A program made the position numbers and the translations under genes. Shown piece by piece: positions 54,212-62,220 of a DNA stretch of 64,000 nucleotides. The DNA lies in contig NZ_ALJF01000019.1 in the NCBI RefSeq assembly GCF_000300855.1, forward strand, positions 1 to 64,000, given 5' to 3'. A model generated the notes under the pieces. The model was not told the DNA's origin. It did not search any database and was given only the letters and a program-made list of their open reading frames with translations. Each line of letters begins with the position of its first letter. Within the stretch, counting starts at the first letter, position 1. The DNA comes from Agrobacterium albertimagni AOL15. GTDB lineage: Bacteria; Pseudomonadota; Alphaproteobacteria; Rhizobiales; Rhizobiaceae.

Positions 54212-54236
54212 GGAACCGTCCGAAGGGAATTTCATT
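54212..54236 (+). promoter_or_regulatory. EcfG-like promoter candidate before the BA14K gene
   Basis: GGAAC (54212-54216) and CATT (54233-54236) are 16 bases apart. The -35 is exact and the -10 differs from CGTT by one base. The gap to the start codon is 31 bases. Confidence 0.35.
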
Positions 54237-54267
54237 CTCCTGTCACAGACGATGGATGGAGATCCCG

Positions 54268-54942
54268 ATGAAACCCGTTATAAAACTGCTCTCAGCGTCA
54301 GCGCTCGCCGCCGGGATGGTGATTGGTGGCGTCGTCCTCGCGTCAGCCGCGCTCGCCCCGGAAGAAGACCCCCACCGATTCACCGGCCTCGACATCAAGG
54401 ACCTCTGGACGATGGAGCCTGTCCGGATCGACAGGACCGCACAGAATCTGGAGCGCTTGCCACCCCGCTATGCAAGCCATGTCGTGATGGTCGAACCGGA
54501 CGCACAGGCGACGGATCGGAGTGTGCAAACCGCAGCATCCGAGCGGGGTTCCGAGGTTGCCGACATCGACATCCTTGTCACCGCCGCGATCGATGAACCG
54601 ACCTCAGGCTTCGGCGCCGATACGCTGCCTCCGGAGCATTTTTCCTGGTGCGAAGCGCGCTATCGTTCCTACGATCCCGTCCGCAACACCTATCGCAGCT
54701 TCAGCGGCGAGACCCGCCCTTGTGACTCACCCTATCAGGTCGAGGTCATGGCCGAGCTTGACGAAGGTGATGCGCAGGTCATGACCGTCAGTGCTGGCGG
54801 GAACAATCCTGGTGCTGGCATGGAAAACGAAGGCCACGTCATGGCCTGCATGGAGCGCTATCGCTCCTATCGTCCGAGCGACAACACCTATCAGCCTTAT
54901 GGCGGCGGCCCGCGGCAGCCCTGTCAGTTGGCGTCGTTCTGA
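54268..54942 (+). CDS. Exported protein with two BA14K-type repeats
   Basis: A 224-residue protein with an N-terminal signal or anchor helix (residues 8-30). Two copies of the BA14K motif are at about 127-152 (WCEARYRSYDPVRNTYRSF and a closing TRPC) and 193-219 (ACMERYRSYRPSDNTYQPY and RQPC), each flanked by cysteines. BA14K proteins of Brucella bind carbohydrate and provoke immune responses; relatives in rhizobia are envelope proteins. A start at 54256 is possible, but GGAG four to eight bases before 54268 favours the latter. The tandem duplication is unusual for a family that mostly has one copy. Confidence 0.75.
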   Translation: MKPVIKLLSASALAAGMVIGGVVLASAALAPEEDPHRFTGLDIKDLWTMEPVRIDRTAQNLERLPPRYASHVVMVEPDAQATDRSVQTAASERGSEVADIDILVTAAIDEPTSGFGADTLPPEHFSWCEARYRSYDPVRNTYRSFSGETRPCDSPYQVEVMAELDEGDAQVMTVSAGGNNPGAGMENEGHVMACMERYRSYRPSDNTYQPYGGGPRQPCQLASF

Positions 54943-54944
54943 CG

Positions 54945-55349
54945 CTAACAGGCCTTGGCCAGAATGAGGCCCGGCGGCGGGCTAACCGTCTGACCGCCGG
55001 CCACTTTTTCACTGATATAGCTCAGGGCATTTTGAAGGCCGTTCATCGTATAGGGCTTCTCGATTGCCCCGATGGCGCCGACGAAATCTTCTGGTATCCG
55101 TTTGATGTTCCCGGTCACGAACACGAAGGGAACCTCGCGTTCCGCAAGGCGACGACCGATCTCGATTCCTGAGGGACCATCGCTGAGGTGGACATCGACG
55201 AAGGCGAATTCCGGCGTGCTGGATTCGATAATGTCGAAGGCGGCCTTGCGCGACGCGGCCGTTCCCACGACGACATGGCCGGCGGCCTCCACTTCAAGCT
55301 CCAGCTCGAGGGCAAGAAGCGCCTCATCCTCGACGATCATGATCCTCAA
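54945..55349 (-). CDS. Single-domain response regulator, partner of the LOV kinase
   Basis: A 134-residue receiver domain. The acidic pair is in IVEDEALL (residues 5-12), D52 in FVDVHLSDG is the phospho-acceptor, and K98 in IEKPY is conserved. No output domain is present. The first codon overlaps the stop of the LOV kinase gene by four bases, so the two proteins are produced as a pair, and this domain is the probable phosphate acceptor. In related rhizobia and Brucella such receivers link light sensing to the general stress pathway. Confidence 0.85.
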   Translation of the reverse strand: MRIMIVEDEALLALELELEVEAAGHVVVGTAASRKAAFDIIESSTPEFAFVDVHLSDGPSGIEIGRRLAEREVPFVFVTGNIKRIPEDFVGAIGAIEKPYTMNGLQNALSYISEKVAGGQTVSPPPGLILAKAC

Positions 55350-56473
55350 GCTTCTGTTTCCTTTGCTTCTTCGACCAGCATTGTGACCTGAACATCGGTC
55401 CGGTAGCCCTCGACCTCTCGCACGATCTTCGCGCCCAACTGCTTGGCACAGGTCTCCAGCATCAGCTTGCCGAAAGCTTCTTCCTCCGGGTTGACGGAGA
55501 CCGGCTTCGTTGTGTCCGTAACCCGGATCAAGAAATGCCCGTTGGTTCGCCGCACCTCTAGATGGATATCTCCACCCCCATCGCTCAGTCCCCGCCGCAC
55601 GGCATCCAGAACCAGCTCATTGATGATGAGGGCAAGCGGCGAAGCCTTGACCGCAGGTACGAACACGGGCGAAAGATCGGTCGTTACCCGGATGTCGTCG
55701 CGCTTCAAGGCACCCACCAGATCCTCGATCAGATCCTTTGCAAAATCCGACACGTCGAAACGCCCAAGGTCAGCGCTTGTGAACAGCTTTCGCTGTACCG
55801 TGCTGAGCGCCTCGACACGATTGAGCACCGAAAACAGGGTTCGTTTCACCAGATCGTTTTCGGACATCCGCGCCTGCAGCTTGACGATCGAGGCGATGGT
55901 CAGGAGGTTGTTCTTCACACGGTGGTCGACCTCATGCACCAGAAGCGTCTGGGCCTTCAGCGCTTCCGACAGATCATGCGTTCGCCGTGCGACCTCACGC
56001 TCGGCCGAATGCCGCGCTTCGGCCAGATCGAGCTCCTTGCTCTTGATCGTGGTGAAATCGAGCTGCGATGCAAAGAAGTAGACCACTTCGCCGTCGGCAT
56101 CCCTGACGGGGCTGACGAAAAGCGCATTCCAGAACTGGCTACCGTCCTTGCGGTAGTTGAGGATGTCGATCGCAAGGTCCTGCTCTGCCGCAATCGCCTC
56201 GCGCAGACGTGCGACCGCATTGCTGTCCGTTTCCGGTCCCTGCAGCAGACGGCAATTGCGCCCGATAAGTTCATCGATGCTGTAACCAGTGAGGTTCGAA
56301 AACGCCTGATTGCAGAAAATGATCGGATTGTCGGGCTGGCGCGGATCCGTGATCAGCATCGGCATGCGGGTAGCCTTGAAGGCTGCCGCGAACGGATCCT
56401 CGGAGGGATGGGAGGCGAGAAGACGGTCGCCGGCGTCTCGTGCGTCGCGCCGCGAGGAGTTTTGATCAGACAT
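55346..56473 (-). CDS. Blue-light LOV-domain histidine kinase
   Basis: A 375-residue soluble sensor kinase. Residues about 30-145 are a LOV domain: GRNCRLLQGPETD holds the adduct-forming C74, with N73, R75 and Q78; N106 and N116 (ILNYRKDGSQFWNALF) and Q137 (FFASQLDF) are the other flavin-contacting residues. The kinase part is HisKA_2/HWE-like, with H184 in EVDHRVKNNL and an ATPase domain (LIINELVLDAVRRGL). Blue light should drive FMN-cysteinyl adduct formation and alter autophosphorylation. It is cotranslated with a receiver-only protein. A candidate stress-type promoter lies upstream. The LOV motif has Leu where Phe is usual (RLLQ). Confidence 0.9.
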   Translation of the reverse strand: MSDQNSSRRDARDAGDRLLASHPSEDPFAAAFKATRMPMLITDPRQPDNPIIFCNQAFSNLTGYSIDELIGRNCRLLQGPETDSNAVARLREAIAAEQDLAIDILNYRKDGSQFWNALFVSPVRDADGEVVYFFASQLDFTTIKSKELDLAEARHSAEREVARRTHDLSEALKAQTLLVHEVDHRVKNNLLTIASIVKLQARMSENDLVKRTLFSVLNRVEALSTVQRKLFTSADLGRFDVSDFAKDLIEDLVGALKRDDIRVTTDLSPVFVPAVKASPLALIINELVLDAVRRGLSDGGGDIHLEVRRTNGHFLIRVTDTTKPVSVNPEEEAFGKLMLETCAKQLGAKIVREVEGYRTDVQVTMLVEEAKETEA

Positions 56474-56506
56474 TCATACCTAGTCCTGGAACAGGCCACC
56501 CTCGAC

Positions 56507-56531
56507 AACAGCGCCCCAACGAAAAAGTTCC
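56507..56531 (-). promoter_or_regulatory. EcfG-like promoter candidate of the LOV kinase operon
   Basis: On the minus strand GGAAC (56531-56527) is followed after 16 bases by TGTT (56510-56507), one base from CGTT, 33 bases before the kinase start. Confidence 0.4.
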
Positions 56532-56680
56532 GCGGCCATTTAAAAAAATTTTGACGAATGGCAATTTTGAAATGCGAAGACCGCCAGAGACCAGCCATAT
56601 CAGGCAATAGACACGCAAACGTGTTTGTCTTATCTGACAAGACTTGAAGCCGTAACGCGAAGCTCAAGGCACCCGGATAT

Positions 56681-58555
56681 ATGTCCAACGACGAGCAACC
56701 TAACGTCATACCCGGCTTTCTCAGGAATGGTGGCCAGATGGCCGAGCTCATCCTGAAACGCGATTGGTCGGACAGTCTCGGCTCCATCGAGGAGTGGCCA
56801 GCCGCCCTGCGCTCGGCCCTCTCGATCTGTCTCAACTCCAGCTTTCCGACCGCCATCTACTGGGGGCCGGAAATGCGGCTGCTCTACAACGACAGCTGGG
56901 CACCCATTCCGGCAGAACGCCATCCCTGGGCTCTGGGCAAACCGGCGGCCGAAGTCTGGTCGGACATCTGGGACGTCGTCGGGCCACAATTCCGCCAGGT
57001 GATGACCACCGGCGAAGGCGTGACAACCTATGACCAGTTGCTGATCATGGACCGCAACGGCGTTCCGACGGAAGGCTACTGGAACTATAGCCTGTCCAGC
57101 ATTCGCGACGAACACGGCAACATCGTCGGCATATTCAACCAGGGCAACGAAACCACGGCTGCCGTCCTCGCGAGGCGCCAGACCCAGGAAGAGATCGCCC
57201 GGCTGGGGCGGCTTTTTGCGCAGGCACCGGCCGCGATCGCCATTCTGGAGGGCCCGTCGCATACGTTCAAGCTGGTCAACCCGGCCTATGAAGACCTCGT
57301 GCAGCGAAGCAACTTGCTGGGACGATCGGTTGAAGAGGCCCTGCCGGAGGTCAAGGATCAGGGCTTTATCCACCTGCTCGATACCGTCTATGCAAGCAAC
57401 GAACCCTATCAGGGTAAGGCGGTGCCTGTGGAATTCATGCGCGCCGATGGGGAGCGCCAGGGACGGTATGTGGATTTCGTCTTCCAGCCGATCACCGACA
57501 CGGCGGGCCAGCCCTCCGGCATCTTCATCCAGGCTTCCGACGTCACCGAGGCGACAACGGCCATGGCGGCTCTGCGGGAAAGTGAGCAGCGCTTCGAAGC
57601 CATCGTGAACTCGATCGACCAGATGATCTGGTCGACCCGGCCGGATGGCTATCACGACTACTTCAATCAGCGTTGGTACGAATATACCGGCGTGAGCAAG
57701 GGCTTTACCGACGGCTCGGAATGGGAAAATGTCTTTCATCCCGATGATCGGGCGGAAACCCGGGCAAAGTGGCAGCACAGCCTGGAGACCGGCGAACCGT
57801 ATCACGTGGAATACCGTCTTCGACATCGCAGCGGTGTCTATCGCTGGGTCATCGGACGCGCCCAGTGCGTGCGTGACGAGAACGGCGAAATCACCCGCTG
57901 GTATGGGACCTGCACAGATATTCACGATCTCAAGGTGGCCGAAGAAGCACGTCAGCTTCTGCTGCGGGAGCTCAACCACCGCGTCAAGAACCTCTTTGCG
58001 ATCACCGCCGGCATGATCAACATGACTGCACGGTCCTCGCCGTCGGTGAGCGTGATGGCACAATCCCTGCACGGTCGCCTGCAGGCCCTGGCGAAGGCCC
58101 ATCACCTGATCCAGCCGGCAATCAGCGCCGGATCCTCAGCTGCAGAAACCGTTGCCTTCCACGCACTTCTGGAAGAGATCCTCTCCCCCCATCTGGCGGA
58201 TCGTGACAGGCAAGTCACCCTAAAAGGCCCGGAAATCCGTCTCGGCCCGCATGCATCGACGAGCTTTGCCCTGATCTTTCATGAACTTGCGACCAATGCG
58301 GCAAAGTATGGCCCCTTCCGCGACGCGGATGGGAGGCTCGATGTGCGCTGGCGGATGGACCAGGATGCGCTGCATCTGGAATGGCAAGAAAATGTCACCA
58401 AGCCCGAGATCAAGGCTCCAAGCCAGGAGGGCTTCGGCAGCAAGCTCGCGCGCACCAGCGCAATTCATCACCTCGGCGGAAGCATCGATTTTGAGTGGCT
58501 GCCGGGCGGTGTCAGCATTGCCCTCAAAGCAGCCGAAGATCGGCTTGCCAAGTGA
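56681..58555 (+). CDS. Multi-PAS HWE-family histidine kinase
   Basis: A 624-residue soluble kinase. An N-terminal GAF/PAS-like sensor (about 30-165, with IYWGPEMRLLYNDSW), a second PAS (about 180-300) and a third PAS/PAC (about 300-420, SIDQMIWSTRPDG and WYGTCTDIHDLK) precede the HWE kinase core. H433 lies in RELNHRVKNLFAI, and the HWE ATPase residues follow (FHELATNAAKYG). It is divergent from the LOV kinase, 207 bases apart. Phosphate target unknown; a shared receiver with the LOV kinase is possible. The second PAS has no obvious cofactor motif. Confidence 0.88.
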   Translation: MSNDEQPNVIPGFLRNGGQMAELILKRDWSDSLGSIEEWPAALRSALSICLNSSFPTAIYWGPEMRLLYNDSWAPIPAERHPWALGKPAAEVWSDIWDVVGPQFRQVMTTGEGVTTYDQLLIMDRNGVPTEGYWNYSLSSIRDEHGNIVGIFNQGNETTAAVLARRQTQEEIARLGRLFAQAPAAIAILEGPSHTFKLVNPAYEDLVQRSNLLGRSVEEALPEVKDQGFIHLLDTVYASNEPYQGKAVPVEFMRADGERQGRYVDFVFQPITDTAGQPSGIFIQASDVTEATTAMAALRESEQRFEAIVNSIDQMIWSTRPDGYHDYFNQRWYEYTGVSKGFTDGSEWENVFHPDDRAETRAKWQHSLETGEPYHVEYRLRHRSGVYRWVIGRAQCVRDENGEITRWYGTCTDIHDLKVAEEARQLLLRELNHRVKNLFAITAGMINMTARSSPSVSVMAQSLHGRLQALAKAHHLIQPAISAGSSAAETVAFHALLEEILSPHLADRDRQVTLKGPEIRLGPHASTSFALIFHELATNAAKYGPFRDADGRLDVRWRMDQDALHLEWQENVTKPEIKAPSQEGFGSKLARTSAIHHLGGSIDFEWLPGGVSIALKAAEDRLAK

Positions 58556-58600
58556 GCGCAGCTTGAAGCACGCGTGTTTTTTGTGGCGCCAAAATGCAAA

Positions 58601-58621
58601 GAGCGCCCGGATAGGGCGCTC
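58601..58621 (-). terminator. Stem-loop terminator for the minus-strand small gene
   Basis: GAGCGCCC (58601-58608) and GGGCGCTC (58614-58621) form an eight-pair stem with a five-base loop; on the minus strand it is followed by TTTGCATTTT. It also lies 45 bases after the HWE kinase stop. Confidence 0.6.
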
Positions 58622-58693
58622 GCAGGATCAGCTGGGGACGTTGGCGCTCGATGCGCCAGGCGGCGACAATAGCGCCCATCCCTGTATGTCGAA

Positions 58694-58858
58694 TCAGTAG
58701 CGCGGGAAATCCGCGGGGTTGATTCCGAGCGTCTTCAGGTGGTGATCCTTCGGACGACGATGCCCTTCGACAGCGGCAGCGGCAGAGCTTGCAGCGCCGA
58801 ATACGGCGATGGCACGACCGAGGAAACCCTGCTGGATGGACTTGCGGAGGCTAGACAT
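58694..58858 (-). CDS. Small conserved protein (54 aa), LGINPADFPRY tail
   Basis: A 54-residue basic protein (MSSLRKSIQQGFLGRAIAVF) with one helix of small residues (FGAASSAAAAVEG) and a C-terminal KTLGINPADFPRY. The tail resembles conserved ends seen in many small rhizobial proteins of unknown function. The frame is open to 58945, but the ATG at 58858 gives the compact form. A weak ribosome site (AAAGAA) precedes it. A terminator follows. Function unknown. Confidence 0.6.
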   Translation of the reverse strand: MSSLRKSIQQGFLGRAIAVFGAASSAAAAVEGHRRPKDHHLKTLGINPADFPRY

Positions 58859-58998
58859 TTCTTTGCTCGCTTTCTTGTTTGCAAGCAGAAGATGATACTC
58901 CAACGACCGAAATACAATGGACGGAAAGTCACGACAGCCATGCAACCGATGCAGGCCGGGTTAATCGGACACTGCATCGGGACATGGCAATTGAGGCA

Positions 58999-60516
58999 TC
59001 AGTCCTCGCTGCCGGCGACCTGAGCCAGAACCTGGCCCTTGCCCCGCGCCCGAAGGATCATCGGCACGATCAGGGCAATGGCGGCCAGCGCCAACAGGAT
59101 TGCTGCAATTGGCGACGTCACCAGAACTGTCGGGTCGCCCTGGCTGATTGACAAGGCACGGCGCAGCTGCTGCTCGGCCATCGGCCCGAGGATCAGGCCG
59201 ACGATCACAGGGGCGATCGGATAGCCGAAGACGCGCATGACATAGCCGAGCACACCGAAGGTCAGGAGCAGTCCGAGTTCGAACACCGACGGATTGGCGC
59301 CAATCGTGCCGAGCGTCGCAAACACCAGAATGCCGGCATAGAGCCACGGCTTGGGAATGGTCAGGAGCCGAACCCAGAGACCGATCAGCGGCAGGTTGAG
59401 GACGAGCAGCATGAAGTTGGCGATCAGCAGCGAGGCAATCAGACCCCAGACGAGCTGCGGATTGGTCGCAAACAACAGTGGGCCTGGCTGCAGGCCAAAC
59501 TGCTGGAAACCCGCAAGCATGATCGCAGCGGTCGCCGTGGTCGGCAGGCCGAGCGTCAGCAGCGGAACCAGCGTTCCGGCAGCAGAGGCATTGTTGGCCG
59601 CCTCTGGCCCGGCGACACCCTCGATCGCACCTTTCCCGAACTCTTCCGGATGCTTCGAGAACTGCTTCTCCGCTGAATAGGACAGAAAGCTCGACACGTC
59701 GGCACCACCGGCAGGCATGGCGCCGATCGGGAAACCGATCGCCGTACCACGAAGCCAGGGCTTCCAGGAGCGGCTCCAATCGGACTTGTTCATCCAGAGC
59801 GAACCACGCACGGCTTCGACCTTTTCCGGAGCCCGGGCTCCTTGGGCCGCGACATAGAGCGTCTCGCCGATGGCGAACATCGCAACCGCAAGCGTGGTGA
59901 CTTCGAGGCCATCGAGCAGATCCGGCACGCCGAAACTCAGTCGTGTCTGGCCGGTCAGCTGATCGATGCCGACGATCGAGAAGGCGAGGCCGACAAAGAG
60001 TGCTGTCAGGCCGCGCAGGGTCGAGTCGCCGAAGGCTGCGGAGACGGTAACGAAGGCGAGCATCATCAGCGCGAAGTATTCGCGCGGACCGAAGGACAGG
60101 GCGAATTTCACGACATAGGGCGCAATGAAAGCAAGCGCGATGGTTGCCAGAAGGCCGGCAACGAAGGAGCCGATCGCGGCCGTGGCGAGCGCCGGCCCGC
60201 CACGCCCGGCGCGGGCCATCTTGTTGCCTTCGAGCGCGGTCACGATCGACGCGCTCTCGCCTGGCGTGTTGAGCAGGATCGACGTCGTCGAGCCGCCATA
60301 CATCCCGCCATAGTAAATGCCGGCAAACATGATCAGCGAACCGGCGGGATCGAGCTGGTAGGTCACCGGCAGCAGGAGTGCGACGGTCAGCGCAGGACCG
60401 ATGCCCGGTAGGACGCCGACGAGCGTGCCGAGCGTAACGCCGATCAGCGCGTAGAATAGGTTGATCGGCTGAGCGGCGATCGCCAGCCCCTGGAGAAGGA
60501 AATCAAACGTATTCAC
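58999..60516 (-). CDS. tctA: Tripartite tricarboxylate transporter, large permease TctA
   Basis: A 505-residue membrane protein with about twelve helices. TctA marks are [41 protein letters not shown] and [20 protein letters not shown]. It imports citrate-like or other organic acids by a Na+- or H+-coupled route with TctB and TctC. It starts 10 bases after tctB. No regulator (TctDE) is adjacent, so control is unknown. Confidence 0.9.
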   Translation of the reverse strand: MNTFDFLLQGLAIAAQPINLFYALIGVTLGTLVGVLPGIGPALTVALLLPVTYQLDPAGSLIMFAGIYYGGMYGGSTTSILLNTPGESASIVTALEGNKMARAGRGGPALATAAIGSFVAGLLATIALAFIAPYVVKFALSFGPREYFALMMLAFVTVSAAFGDSTLRGLTALFVGLAFSIVGIDQLTGQTRLSFGVPDLLDGLEVTTLAVAMFAIGETLYVAAQGARAPEKVEAVRGSLWMNKSDWSRSWKPWLRGTAIGFPIGAMPAGGADVSSFLSYSAEKQFSKHPEEFGKGAIEGVAGPEAANNASAAGTLVPLLTLGLPTTATAAIMLAGFQQFGLQPGPLLFATNPQLVWGLIASLLIANFMLLVLNLPLIGLWVRLLTIPKPWLYAGILVFATLGTIGANPSVFELGLLLTFGVLGYVMRVFGYPIAPVIVGLILGPMAEQQLRRALSISQGDPTVLVTSPIAAILLALAAIALIVPMILRARGKGQVLAQVAGSED

Positions 60517-60526
60517 GGGGTTCCCC

Positions 60527-61024
60527 TCAGAAGAACAGCCGTTCGAGTGGACCCGCCGGCAATGACAGTTGCAGGAAACGCGCGAAGAGGATCCACACGA
60601 CGAACGAGAGAGCTATGCCTGCGGGCAGCGAGATCCAGAACTTCCTTTTCCCGAAGCCGGCCGCGGTCATGGCGAACAGAACACCTGTTGCAAGCGAGAA
60701 GCCCAGCGTTTTCAGGAGCAGCATCTGCGCTGCGAGCCCGGCCACGATGAAAAGCACAGGCGGTAGCTCCTGATGCTCGCGCTCCGGAAGATCTCGGCGC
60801 ATCGCAGCGAACACCGTCCAGATGCCAAGGCCGATCAGACCGATGGCAATGCCCTTCGGCACCGTCGCAGGACCGATCCCGGAATAGCTGTTACCGCCTT
60901 GCAGACGGGCGACGACATCGTAAAAGATCAGGCCCGCCACGGCGACCAGCACCGCGGCGATGACCAGCGCCGCCCAATCTGGGCGACGCGTACGATGTCC
61001 GGAAGAATGACCTTCCGTGCTCAT
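60527..61024 (-). CDS. tctB: Tripartite tricarboxylate transporter small subunit TctB
   Basis: A 165-residue protein with four helices ([20 protein letters not shown] near the start and [20 protein letters not shown] near the end), matching TctB in size and layout. It completes the membrane part with TctA. It overlaps the tctC stop by four bases. Confidence 0.83.
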   Translation of the reverse strand: MSTEGHSSGHRTRRPDWAALVIAAVLVAVAGLIFYDVVARLQGGNSYSGIGPATVPKGIAIGLIGLGIWTVFAAMRRDLPEREHQELPPVLFIVAGLAAQMLLLKTLGFSLATGVLFAMTAAGFGKRKFWISLPAGIALSFVVWILFARFLQLSLPAGPLERLFF

Positions 61025-61965
61025 TTCACCAGACCGATGTCTTTGAGAATGGCCTCGGTGGCAGCGATGTCCTTGGCGAGCTGCTCTTCAAAGGCAGCGC
61101 CGGCAAGGTAGGTGTCCTGCCAGTTCTTGGTCTTCAACGTTTCCTGCCAGCCAGCCGACTTCGCGAGCTTTTCGATATCAGCCGTGACGGCGGCCTTCTG
61201 TTCGTCGGTCAGGCCTGGAGCGGCCGCAACCATACGCCAGTTCTGCAGCACGACATCGAGACCGCTTTCCTTGAGCGTCGGAGCATCGGCACCTTCGATA
61301 CGCTCGGCGCTGGAAACAGCGAGCAGACGAAGCGTACCCGCCTCAACCTGCGCCTGGAATTCGCCATAGCTGGAGATGCCGACGGTCACCTGACTGCCGA
61401 GGATGGCAGCAAGCGCTTCACCGCCGCCAGAATAGGCGATGTAGTTGATCTTGGTCGGGTCGACGCCAGCAGCCTTGGCGATCAGGCCAGCACCGATGTG
61501 GTCGGTACCACCAGCCGAGCCGCCAGCCCAGGACACGGAACCCGGATCGGCCTTCAGCTTTTCAACGAGCTGGCCGATGTTCTCGATATCGGAATTGGCG
61601 GGGACGACGATCGCTTCATATTCACCCGTCAGGCGGGCGATCGGCGTAACATCCGCCAGCGTCACCGGCGACTGGTTGGTCAGGATCGCACCGACCATGA
61701 CATAGCCACCGACGATCAGGGCGTTCGGGTTGCCCTTCTGCTGGCTGGCGAACTGGGCAAGTCCGATGGTGCCGCCAGCGCCCGGCACGTTCACAACCTG
61801 AACATTGCCGGAAATGCCTTCAGCCTGCATCACCTGCTGCAGAGAGCGAGCCGTCTGGTCCCAGCCGCCGCCAGGCGCAGCCGGAGCGATGATCGTGTAG
61901 TCGGCAGCCGCAGCCGGAAGAGCGAGAGCGCCTGCAAGGAACGAAGCCAGGAAAAAGTGTTTCAA
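61021..61965 (-). CDS. tctC: Tripartite tricarboxylate transporter binding protein TctC
   Basis: A 314-residue periplasmic Bug-type receptor with a signal peptide (1-20, AAA-like cut). Bug signatures are PAAPGGGWDQTARSLQQVM and VQVVNVPGAGGTIGLAQFA. It binds an organic acid (citrate, other di- or tricarboxylate, or an aromatic acid) for TctA/B. It is the first gene of the tctCBA operon. The 255 bases upstream to the exonuclease gene hold its promoter but no palindrome that I can name. Confidence 0.88.
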   Translation of the reverse strand: MKHFFLASFLAGALALPAAAADYTIIAPAAPGGGWDQTARSLQQVMQAEGISGNVQVVNVPGAGGTIGLAQFASQQKGNPNALIVGGYVMVGAILTNQSPVTLADVTPIARLTGEYEAIVVPANSDIENIGQLVEKLKADPGSVSWAGGSAGGTDHIGAGLIAKAAGVDPTKINYIAYSGGGEALAAILGSQVTVGISSYGEFQAQVEAGTLRLLAVSSAERIEGADAPTLKESGLDVVLQNWRMVAAAPGLTDEQKAAVTADIEKLAKSAGWQETLKTKNWQDTYLAGAAFEEQLAKDIAATEAILKDIGLVK

Positions 61966-62220
61966 GATAGTCCTCCACCATCAATGCGGTCATTGCCGCT
62001 TGCGAATGATCTGTGGGGAGAGCGCGGTTGTGCATCATGCGGACGACGCCGCTTCAGGCCGTGACCTGCTCCTCCCAGTCCCATCTGGTCCCGCCTCCAC
62101 GGGAAGATGTGACAATAGACCTAGCAGCGAAACCTGTCACGCACCTGTCATCGCGCTGGACCTTGACTGAGGGCATTGAAGTGGTTGTCGGCGGAGAAAT
62201 GCGTCAGGACTGACTTACAC

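Noticed and set aside
56630-56640. TTATCTGACAA, a one-mismatch copy of the GntR operator, before the HWE kinase
   Set aside because: A site with one mismatch is expected about twice by chance in the window, and the kinase has no link to the sugar-acid cluster.
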